Origin: Schoenoplectus triqueter
Taxonomy: Eukaryota; Streptophyta; Magnoliopsida; Poales; Cyperaceae
Assembly (NCBI GenBank): GCA_964058805.1
Contig: CAXKVV010000503.1
Span: 1-30,872, forward strand
Direction of reading: 5' to 3'
DNA length: 30,872 nucleotides
Positions within the stretch are counted from its first letter, which is position 1; every line of letters starts with the position of its first letter. The notes beneath the pieces were generated by a model. That model was not told the origin of the DNA. It made no database searches and was given only the letters and a program-made list of their open reading frames with translations. The translations under genes and the position numbers were made by a program. Positions 1 through 10,100 of this stretch are shown here, one piece after another.

Positions 1-339
1 GATCAAAAAGGATTAACATAGAAAATTTTATGTGCTGCAAGAACTGTTCGAAAAATAATATTGCATACTACTTCTCGTATTTATGTAAAAAAAAGTGTAG
101 CATAGCAAAAATAATTTCCAATTTTAGTGAAATTTAGTAAACGCGAATGTAAGTTAAACGTAGCACAGACAAACCTTCAATTATAAAATACCAATAATTA
201 ATCTAAAATTAAACGTCTTGTCCATAAATAGAGTAGATATATGACTTTTTGCCATCTATATCACAAAAGATTGTAATATCAACCAGAAAGAAAATACAAC
301 CGGGTCATAAACATATCATTAAACGCTCAGAGAAACTTG
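1..339. other. Upstream flank of the first F-box/DUF295 paralogue
   Basis: This stretch is non-coding and AT-rich. It matches the stretch upstream of the second paralogue (about 3838-4146): phrases such as GTAGAAAATT/ATAGAAAATT, TGCTGCA and CAATAAATAGAGT/CATAAATAGAGT recur in the same order. It is therefore the left part of a tandem duplication that includes promoter-proximal DNA as well as the gene. I see no gene in it. Confidence 0.6.
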
Positions 340-1487
340 ATGGGATCATCAGAATCTTATATTATTTGGGAAACCCCTTCTAGGTTTGGTGCTAAAGTTC
401 AACCATTGCTTCTTGCTTTTAATAAGGTCGTATATATTGATTTTATTATTTATTTATTTATTGATTTTTCATATGGCTAGAAAGTTTGATGTTTAGTGTA
501 ATGTTTAATGACTGAAATTGAAATAAGGTCTGAACTTCTTGAACTTCATTATATTGATGGTGTATTAATGACGATTATGATAGATTTTTTTATAATATGT
601 TATATTAAAAGTAGTTAATTTTGACTTATTTTCTCAAAAATGTAATTAAACAGGGTCTTGAGAAAGCCAAGAAAATCCTAACAATTGGCATACAATCAAA
701 GGGAAAGGATTGGAAACAAGTCCCTTGGCTCATTGGGCCAACTGCAATTGAAGAGAATAGTAATGAATGGTTTGTAAGCTCTCTCCCCTCTAACACAACT
801 CGGCGAATTCGCTTTCCCATGAGTCATAAACCTTATCTTGAATGGGCAGGGGCAAATAATTTCGCGCTCTTTTTTAAATATCCTGCTTTCCCTATGACCA
901 TTAGGTCGTTACTTGATTTGACAACGCACCTTCCTCAAGAGAGAGCTTCAATTTATAAAATAACATGGATTGACTATAATCATAAACATAGCACAGGAAG
1001 AATGAACACCAAAGCCTACCGGGTTATCCATGACCATGGCCATGAACTAGCTTCTCCTCGTAAAATCATGCAAATTAATTTTGACGGGTATTTGGCAAAT
1101 GGACCTTTGATTAATAACGTCTCAATTCAATTTCCATCTGGGACATTTGCAATTGGATGCTACAAAGAAAGGTTATTTGTGTCTTTGTCAGTACCGAAAG
1201 TGACTTGGATTTATGATGTTGCAACTGGAACCAAGTCAAGCGTAGAGATACCGCATCCAGACGATCATGTCAAATTTGATTTCTTCATTGATGTCATGGG
1301 AGATCTCCTCGGGGTGATGCAATCTGATGTACCGAAGGCTACGTGGCTTCATCTAGGAGACCATAGGTATTCTCAAAAAATATTATATGACTATGTTGTA
1401 TACCGACTCGAGCATACAGATGATTTCAACTGTTGCCGATGGTCTAAATTGAATGTGACTGGCAATCGGGTTTTCTCTTGGGAATGA
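340..1487 (+). pseudogene. F-box/DUF295-family gene copy that has lost its F-box (probable pseudogene)
   Basis: Two exons are inferred from alignment with the paralogue at 4147-10522. Exon 1 is 340-426, starting at ATG and ending AAG|GTCGTA. Exon 2 is 654-1487, with acceptor TTAAACAG| and phase 0. The conceptual product is about 306 residues. The start GLEKAKKILTI matches GLHKAKKMLTI of the paralogue. The copy then jumps from SKG straight to KDW, so about 33 residues that form the F-box in the paralogue are missing. A further short deletion follows before PWLIGP. The rest resembles DUF295/KIB1-type beta-propeller domains (for example WIYDVATGTKSSVEIPHP). The reading frame stops at 1485-1487. 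Just downstream, another frame reads LGNDIALVSLEAW, which resembles the usual C-terminal tail of the family, so a 1-nt frameshift near 1472-1478 is likely. Without an F-box it should not bind SKP1. The exon-1 donor is weak (GTCGTA). It could still be transcribed as an F-box-less DUF295 protein. Confidence 0.7.
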
Positions 1488-1863
1488 CATTGCTTTAGTT
1501 TCATTGGAAGCTTGGTGATGTCTACTGAGTTTACTGGCAACTATATGCATCTCAGATTTAATTATTCATAACTAGCAGTTGAAGGATTAGGATTATATAA
1601 GAGTCGGTACTTAAATAATCTTATTCCTTAATGTGTCTGTTAAGTTTGTATTAAGATCGATTTACTTAATATTTGAGATCAATTCAATATGATTTTTATA
1701 TAGTGAGGGCTTTCATTTCTATTTGAAATTCTCATTATTGTTATACCATTATTTCAATGCTCTTCATGTGAGGTTGTAGGTTCGAAATCCGAATAAGAGA
1801 TTATTTATAGACATTTAAATTGGGTAGTCTGAACTCTCATCTTATTTGGGAAAAAATAACTCA
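1488..1863. other. 3' flank of the first paralogue, no gene
   Basis: AT-rich intergenic DNA. The only notable point is GGTTCGAAATCC at 1779-1790, which resembles an RNA polymerase III B box. I find no convincing A box at the right distance and no cloverleaf, so I do not call a tRNA or SINE. Confidence 0.5.
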
Positions 1864-2190
1864 GAAGGCTATGATAAGCATTTGGCAACTGCTACGAAAT
1901 ATTTACTGTATGCTTCACTGAGAAGTAGCACAGATAAGGATTGGATGTCACAGTGCTGACTGGCCATTTGTATAATATTTTCTCAGAGGTTCTTTTTCAA
2001 GTCACAGGTAATTAATACAAATAAACTCAACATTGATCAGCAAATGCATGGACTATGCATGGGTTACAGAAGGAAGAATTTCCCTTTTGACAAGATGGTA
2101 ATTCTCATTAATAGCTATTGTTTTGTTTCCTTGCAATTTGTAATAGTAGAAGAGAGCTATTTTGCAATAATATAATTTGAAGGTGGCAAA
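1864..2190 (+). pseudogene. Genomic fragment of the mL46 gene (end of last intron, last exon, 3' UTR), degenerate
   Basis: This plus-strand stretch matches the reverse complement of the 3' end of the intact mL46 gene at about 19.33-19.82 kb. The shared order is: last-intron sequence (TGATAAGCATTTGGCAACTG; GTCACAGTGCT; ATTTTCTCAG), the last exon (AGGTTCTTTTTCAAGTC at 1987; CTATGCATGGGTTACA; CAAGATG), and the 3' UTR (CTTGCAATTTGTAA; AGAGAGCT). Retained intron sequence shows it arose by DNA duplication, not from a spliced mRNA. The exon copy has a 4-base insertion before the cysteine-encoding part and a deletion of about 24 bases where the gene encodes LLEHFPEHAS, so it is not functional. It is inverted relative to, and about 17 kb from, its source. 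Confidence 0.85.
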
Positions 2191-2991
2191 AATCAATGCA
2201 TTGTGTGTGAAAGATCACAGATTCTATTTTTTTTTCATCAATCTCAATACAACTCATTTTCCATGTCATACTTTTTTCAATCTCAATGTTAATTCAATGA
2301 TTGAAATAAGGTTTAGAACAAATTTTGATTCCAAACCTTTAGGAAATTGACTGATTCCTTCACATTTGCCAACAAAATTCTAGAACTAGTGGTTTTCCAC
2401 CCATTCTTTTCATTCTAGTCGCTAACCTCAAAATAGCAAAAGAAGAGAGACACACTGGCAGATGTCGTTCCTCTATTTTATTTAATAGATGTGTTGTACT
2501 ATGTGTTTTTAAGTCAGTGTATTTTGATTACTAAAAAAACATAATATCATTAAAGAGTTCAGTCCTAGCGCTATCTACAATATAGATTCATGTTAATAGT
2601 TTTATCATGCAATACATTTTGTGCAAATATTAATCTTATTCATGTTAAGTTAAATGAGTTATTTTTATATTAAAGGTGCGAAATCGAATTGAGCATTGAT
2701 CCAGGAAATTAGCTTCATTTTTTTTCTTGCTCCATATCAATACTAGAAAATAGTCAGATTAAAGAGTGATTGCCTGATTGGTCAACTACAATTCAAAATA
2801 AAAAATTGACTAATTAATTGGGCCGTTGACAATTCCTGTCGAGTGACGAAAAGCCACTTTTGGTCACCTCATCGTTTGTTTATTTTAATTGCAGCCCGTG
2901 AGTCAAAATTAATTAAATAATCTTCCAACTTCGAACTTCCATGTGATGATGAGAATAAAAGCAACACGAGTGCCCACATTAATATGTAAAT
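2191..2991. other. Intergenic, no gene seen
   Basis: AT-rich sequence without a sustained open frame on either strand. I recognise no repeat family here. The last 8 bases before 2992 (ATGTAAAT, 2984-2991) are the left target-site duplication of the adjoining MITE. Confidence 0.4.
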
Positions 2992-3362
2992 AAGAGACGG
3001 ATCTGGGATTTTGATCGCATCTTAATCAGATCAGGTTCAAACTCATTAATTAATTGAATATTAAATAAAATTATTAAAATAATATTTTTTATATATTAAA
3101 AATAATAAAAAATAAAAGTCCAAATAATAAATAATCAAAGAAAATTTTCCTCTACGAGACTTTATATTTTATTTTTTTTATATAATTTTTTCATTATCCA
3201 TGATATTAATTTTTTTTTCTCAATGAAAAATAATCAGACAATTTAGGAGGGGCCAAAAATTTAATTCAGGGGTCAGATTAATAAAATCTTAACCTAAAAG
3301 TACTATTTTTTAAAATCTAGGGGGGTCAACTGACCCTCTGATAACCTTTAGATCCATCCTTG
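2992..3362. mobile_element. Non-autonomous hAT-like MITE, copy 1
   Basis: A 371-bp AT-rich element with imperfect terminal inverted repeats: left AAGAGACGGATCTGGG, right end (read in reverse complement) CAAGGATGGATCTAAA. Both derive from the CAGGGGCGGA-type ends common in plant hAT elements. It is flanked by ATGTAAAT (2984-2991) and ATGTAAAC (3363-3370), an 8-bp target-site duplication with one mismatch, the length expected for hAT transposition. Internally it aligns along its length with copy 2 at 13371-13781: GGTTCAAACTCATTAA, ACTTTATATTTT, TTTTTTCTCAATGAAAAATA, CAGACAATT and the GGAGGGG run. It has no coding capacity, so transposase must have come from elsewhere. Confidence 0.75.
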
Positions 3363-3837
3363 ATGTAAACGTAAGAACAATAAACAGGATCGAAATAATT
3401 AATTGATGAAATATTATTTAAAACATTAATATCAACAAAATAATCACGACATGAGAATCTTTAAATTATAATTATGAGGGTCAACAATAGAATAATTTTC
3501 ACGTTAATAGCATTTGAATATAATTTTTCTGAGAAAAATATAAATATGACACTAAAAATATTACATATACACTATATAGTTAAATAAAATTGAGTATATT
3601 AAACCTCATTCTTTATTACTAGATGTTTGTCTGGACATTTTTATTATCTCCTTTTGTATAGTCTAATAGTCATGAATGTATTCAGTTAATAAAATAAATT
3701 TGATAGAATTTAAATTCCAAATATGACAGAGTTAACTAGTTACAACTTACAAAGAGAAGCAATACACCGATCATTTTTTCTATTGCTTATTCCCAATAGC
3801 GAAGTGTGAGGTCGACCGAATAAAGGCATCAATCATT
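3363..3837. other. Intergenic between MITE and second F-box paralogue
   Basis: AT-rich DNA without recognisable genes. Homology to the upstream flank of the first paralogue begins at about 3838. Confidence 0.4.
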
Positions 3838-4146
3838 AAAAATGATAAATGTAGAAAATTGTATATGCTGCAGGAAATGTTCTAAAAATAATTAATATTG
3901 TTGTAACCCGTCTAGTTTCCCAAATTTCCACCCTATTTTGTGAAATTTAGTAAAAAAATATGTCTATTAAATGTAGAATTAGCAAGGATTCAAATAGAAA
4001 AAATCGTAACTAACCTAAAATTAAATGTCTTTGTCAATAAATAGAGTTCAGATTATATGTGATGTTATATATGTCATTGAGATATAATTTTTGCTGTCCA
4101 CATTACAAAAGTTTGTAGCAACATCCGGAATTTTTTTTTTAAATTT

Positions 4147-7100
4147 ATGGGATTATCACGAGCAGTGTCTCGTCTTTTGTTGGAAACTTCGAAAGAGAAA
4201 GAAGAAACAAAGTATTCTACTAGAATTGACGCTAAGATTCGACCAGCGTTTATGGCTTTCCACATGGTACGTACACGAATATGTATTTTCATTTTCAAAT
4301 GGTTTCAAAGTTCAAAATTTAGTGTAAAGTTTCACAATAGAAAGTAAAATAAGGTCTGAATTTCTTCTAGTTCATTATTTCCTTTTGAAGAAATTAAGAG
4401 TAATTAGAAAATTGACACAGCACTCCCGTAAAACTCCCTCCCACCATTATATTTCTTATAATTTGTTGTTCCGTTTACAAGAGAGATGACAACCTGATTT
4501 ATAGACATAGTGATCAGGGTCTAATTTCTAGCAATGAAGCTTAATATAGCAACAAATATTCAGTGATTAGTCAATAAAGAAAGAGATAAATTTTAGCTGT
4601 CATGTTTCCCAGAGTATGTTACAGCTAATGAATTATAGCTATCAGATCTTCAAATCTTCAATACTCCCTCTCAAGTTGGACCGAACAATTTATCTGAGGT
4701 CAACTTGCATCTTAGTCCTTGAAACATGCCAGGAGGAAGAGCTTTAGTAAAAATGTCGGCAATCTGGTTTTTGCTGCAAATATATGGGGTTGTGATAGTG
4801 TTGTCAAGTATCTTTTCTCGCACAAAGTGACAATCGACTTCAATGTGTTTAGTTCTTTCATGAAAGATCGGGTTTGAAGCGATATGTACTGCTGCTTGGT
4901 TGTCACAATACAGTTCAGTTGGTTCACTGAGCGAATTGCAATTCAATTCATGAAGTAATGCACGTAACCAGACTATTTCACTTGTAGCTGCAGCCATGGC
5001 TCTATACTCTGCTTCTGCACTAGATCTGGCAACCACTGTCTGTTTTTTGCTTTTCCAAGTAACCGGATTTCCTCCAATAAACATGCAAAATCCGGACGTT
5101 GATTTTCTGTCTAATGGGTTACCTGCCCAATCTGCATCAACATAGCCTCTGAGTTTAGTGTGCCCATTTTTCTTCATTAGTATTCCTCTCCCTGGAGTTG
5201 CTTTCAAATATCTGAGTAAATGATTCACAAGTCCCATTTGTCCCTTGGTTGGTTTTTGCATGAATTGGCTTATGTAACTAACAGCATATGATATGTCAGG
5301 TCGAGTTATGGTGAGATATATCAATTTGCCTACCAATCTTTGAAACTGCTCAACATTTTTCAATTGCGAATCATCAGTGCTACCTTTATCATTGTACTCC
5401 ATAGGGATACTTGCCGGCCTTGCACCCATCATGCCAATCTCTTTGAGCAAGTCAAGGACATATTTTCGTTGTGATATGAACAATCCCTTGTACGATCGAG
5501 CTACTTCGATGCCTAAAAAATATCTCAAAATACCAAGGTCTTTAATGTCAAATAGTTGTTTCAACTGTTGTTTAAGAAACTCAATGCCTGGTTTGTCATT
5601 TCCGGTAATTACCAGATCGTCAACATAAACTAATACCACTACTAATCTGTTGCAAGATCTTTTGATAAACATAGAAGAATCAGTTGCGCTATGCTTGAAC
5701 CCAAACTGAATTAGAGCAGTGCTTAGTTTCCCATACCAAGCTCTAGGAGATTGTTTAAGACCATAAATAGCCTTTTTTAACAGACATACTTTGTTACCTT
5801 GAGTGGGATATCCTGGAGGTGGATCCATGTAAACTTCTTCATTAAGATCTCCTTGCAAGAACACATTTTTTACGTCCATTGAAATAAAGGCCATTCACAA
5901 TTAGCAGCAATAGATAGTATTACTCGAACAGTATTCATTTTAACTACCGGGGCAAATATTTCTTTGTAGTCGATCCCGTAGGTTTGGGTAAAACCTTTTG
6001 CAACCAATCTAGCCTTATGTCTTTCTATTGACCCATCACTATGATATTTGGTTTTATAAATCCATTTGCAGCCTACTGTTTGTTTTCCTTTTGGTAAAAG
6101 AACTAATTGCCAAGTTTGATTACGGTCAAGGGCATCTATTTCTTCTTGCATAGCTTTGACCCAGATTTCATGCTTGCAAGCCTCTTCATATTTGGATGGT
6201 TCAATCACTTTATCAACAGCAGATAAAAAACAGCGAAATTTTGGTGCAATTATGTCATACCTGAGGTGCTCCTGTATAGGGTGTTTAGTAGAATAATAAG
6301 TTACAAATTCATTCAGGTATGTAGGGGTTTTGGTGACTCGGCTTGATCTTCTAAGTTGCATTTCTTCTCTGACAGTAGGCTCTGCTTGATTCGGTTCGTT
6401 AACTTCACTAGATTGGTTTGCATTACTGGGCCCATTGACTTCACTGGGCTCCTCAGAAATTTCGGGCTCACCTGAATTAGAATCTGGCACTTGACCCGTG
6501 TGACTGGAGATAGGGCCTTGATCCGTTTGATCTGCAAGATTTTCTTCACAGTATAGAGGGAATGGCACAGCCCAATCACTGTAATAATCTTTCTCCCCCT
6601 GAAAGCTATAAAACATCAGATTTTCATTAAATACAACATCTCTTGAAATGTAAAGACGTCTAGTGATTGGATCGAAGCATTTATACCCTTTTTTTATGGT
6701 TGAGTACCCGATAAATACACATTTTCGAGCCCGCGGGTCTAATTTTCCACTATCTTGTATATGTGCATAGCACACACATCCAAACACGCGTAGATGAGAT
6801 AAACTAAATTTTCGGCTATATAGAATTTCCATTGGGCTTTTGTTATTCAAGATTCTACTAGGTAAGCGATTAATCAGATAACAACTTGTGAGAATTGCAT
6901 CAGCCCAAAAAAACTTTGGTAAATTGGCCGAAATTAGGAGGGCTCTAGTGACATCCAGTAAGTGTTTGTTTTTCCGTTCAGACACACCGTTTTGCTGAGG
7001 GGTACCGACACATGAAGTTTGATGAGTAATACCTAAATTGCTCAATAGCTCTTGGAAGTTGTGATTTGTATACTCTGTTCCATTGTCAGTTCGTAGAATT

Positions 7101-10100
7101 TTAACAGTGGTATTAAAAAGATTTTTCACCATATTACAAAATACTCGAAAGTAATCACAAACTTCTCGTTTAGATTTTAAGAGATACACCCAAGTAGCAC
7201 GGGATTTATCTTCAATAAAAGTGACAAAATACTTAAATCCTTCTCTTGAATCAACTGGGGCATATCCCCAAACATCGGAATGTACCAAATCAAATAAATT
7301 AACTGATTTATTACAGTGTTCTGGAAAGGGAAGCCTATGTTGCTTGGCAAAATGACAAGTGTCACAATTATTAGAGTTATGAGTAAGTGATAAATCTAAA
7401 GCATGTAACACCCTATCAGATGGATGTCCCATACGTGAATGCCACAGTGAAGCCACTTTGTTGGCAGCTGTAAATGCAACCTTATTCAATTCAAGGGTAT
7501 ACAAACCATCTCTCAATTTTCCTTCACCAATCATCTTCTTGGTGATCCTGTCCTGAAAAATCACCTTATCAAGAGTAAAGATAATGTCACAATTCCATTC
7601 TTTCACACACTTACTCACAGATAACAAATTAGTCTTTAAGTCGGGTACAATCAGAACATCAGTTTTCTGAGAAAAAAGGTTTACTGATCCGGTTCCCATA
7701 GTTGGAATTTGAACTCCATTTGCTACAGTCACGGTTGGACAATCAAGTCTAGTCTGAATGTCATTTATTAACTGAGAAGAGCTACACATATGGTCAGTAG
7801 CTCCTGAATCGACTATAATGCTGGAATTGAAAACGCTAGAGAGAGCTAGAACATTACCGAATTTCACCAAATTACCAGTTTCAATCGAAGATCCTCCAGC
7901 TCCTTGCTGTTCTGGCATTGATCTTTGTATCTCCAGCAATTTCTGTACTTGTTGAGCAAGTTGGTTCAGCTGAGATTGCATGTCGGTGTGGCTGTCAGAA
8001 ACTGCAACATGTGCTTCTGTTGATCTGCCCCTTGCTGGTCGAAGATGTGGATGAAGAATATAGCAGTGTTCTCTCGAATGCCCCTCCTTTTTACAGTGAT
8101 CACAGAAGAACCTTGATTTTTTCATCTTCCCTTTGGCCCAGCGATTATCTCCTGACTTGTTACCAGGGGCAACATAGTGGGCACTATTTTCGGCAGAAAT
8201 GGTGTTCTTGAAATTGGTACTCATGACACGCTTCCTCGTCTCTTCTCCTTGAATTATAGAGCATATCGAGTTGAGAGAAGGCAACTCAGTTCTGAGCAAT
8301 ATGTCTCTCTTAGTTTCTTCGAAAGCAGGAGATAGATTTGCGAGTAGTTGAAAAATTCGATCATGTTCTTCCCATTGAAGATATTCATCGACAGTAGATG
8401 CGACAGGTCGTAACTGCCGCAATTCTTCCCATTGTCTTTTCATGACTCCAAAATATTCAGTGAAGGACTGATTAGCTTCTTGCTTTGAATTGGCAATGTT
8501 CTGTTGCAGTTCAAAAATACGGGAAGCATTGTTGGCTTGCCCATACATTTGATACAGTGAATCCCAGAGTTCTTTTGCCGTATTTGCATAGGCATGGATC
8601 CCGTAGATATGTGGTTCCATACAGTTCAATATTCCAGACATAACTGTAAGATCACTGGCACGCCATTTGTTGTATTCAGGTGTCTTGGTTACCGGCATAG
8701 AAGCATCTGTTATGTGATTTAATTTCTCTTTGCCTCCAAGTGCGATGCAAATTGCTCGTGACCATGGGAGGTAATTGTCTCCGTTGAGCATGAGATTGAT
8801 CATTTTGTTGGTATTTGTATTGAAGCTTGAGTCAGAAGCCATGATGGTAAGTTATAGGGAATGTTTGAGGATTTCGTGGAAGACAAGGGTTAAAACAGAA
8901 AAAAAATAGTTTATAGTCAGATGTCTTAACGGGTAGAGATCCGTTAGACAATGGGTGACACTAGTAGGAAGAAAAATGAGTTACGGCAGGAGGCAATGAA
9001 GAGGTTGCAGCAGGATATATTTTCCGCTCTGATACCATGAAGAAATTAAGAGTAATTAGAAAATTGACACAGCACTCCCGTAAAACTCCCTCCCACCCAT
9101 TATATTTCTTATAATTTGTTGTTCCGTTTACAAGAGAGATGACAACCTGATTTATAGACATAGTGATCAGGGTCTAATTTCTAGCAATGAAGCTTAATAT
9201 AGCAACAAATATTCAGTGATTAGTCAATAAAGAAAGAGATAAATTTTAGCTGTCATGTTTCCCAGAGTATGTTACGGCTAATGAATTATAGCTATCAGAT
9301 CTTCAAATCTTCAACACTTTTGCAGTTTTGCTTCAAATTAACTATCTCTGCTGTGTTCCAATTATATGGATGGTGTAGAAATGGCAAATATATTGTTGTG
9401 TATTTTTGTGGCAATTTCTATCTCTATGTGATAAATTATATTGATGCTTTATTATGTTAATTTTACTTAAATAATTAACCTTCACTTATATATTTTTCTC
9501 AAACTATAATTAAATAACATACATAACAGGGTCTTCACAAAGCTAAGAAAATGCTAACAATCCATAGACAACCAAAGGGATATCAATGGGATTGGGCAAA
9601 GCTTCATCCAGATCTGCTCCACCTTATATCAAAGAAAATGGATGATGTCTCAAACTTGATCCATTTTCGTGCCGTGTGTAAGGATTGGCGCTTCGCGGCC
9701 GACGCTACTGATGCTCCAGCGGAACTTCCTTGGTTAATCTGGCCAACAGTTCTTCCAGGAACCATAAGGCGTACCGGCACAACTGGATCCCGATGGGATA
9801 ACGAATACTTCGTATACTCTTTCTCCTCCAACACAGTTCGACAAATCCGCTTCCCATTAAGCCATGAACCTTATTTCGAAGGGGCATCCAATGGCTTCAC
9901 ATTATTTTTTGAGTATCCTTCTTCTCCTCTGCCCCTCAGTCTGTTTACTGATACAACATACAACATCCAAGGGAACCCCAATTTTTTGTACTATAGAATA
10001 ACATGGTTTAACCATGATCCTAACACAAAATCGAGAAATATGAGCACCAAGGTCTATTCGGTTGGCTATAAACTAACTCCTCATGGTAAAACAATAAGAA

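Larger units (their letters stand above)
4386..9316 (-). mobile_element. Complete Ty1/copia LTR retrotransposon
   Basis: A 4931-bp element on the minus strand. It has two LTRs (278 and 279 bp), a primer-binding site directly inside the right LTR, a polypurine tract directly inside the left LTR, and gag-protease-integrase-RT-RNase H in that order, which defines copia. The LTRs differ by two substitutions and one 1-bp indel. Flanks are CCTTT (4381-4385) and CTTTT (9317-9321), a 5-bp target duplication that differs at one position or by one T of a homopolymer. The element lies antisense in the intron of the F-box/DUF295 gene. A frameshift near 5880 splits the polyprotein, so this copy is probably not autonomous. 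Confidence 0.95.

Noticed and set aside
1779..1790. B-box-like GGTTCGAAATCC suggesting a tRNA or SINE
   Set aside because: No A box at suitable distance, no cloverleaf, no poly-A or simple-repeat tail and no target duplication seen.
4091..4347. Alternative plus and minus frames over exon 1 of the F-box gene
   Set aside because: Only the frame starting at 4147 has paralogue similarity and a good donor site; the others are shadows.
7918..8211. 97-codon plus-strand frame inside the copia element
   Set aside because: Opposite strand of gag, no independent motif.
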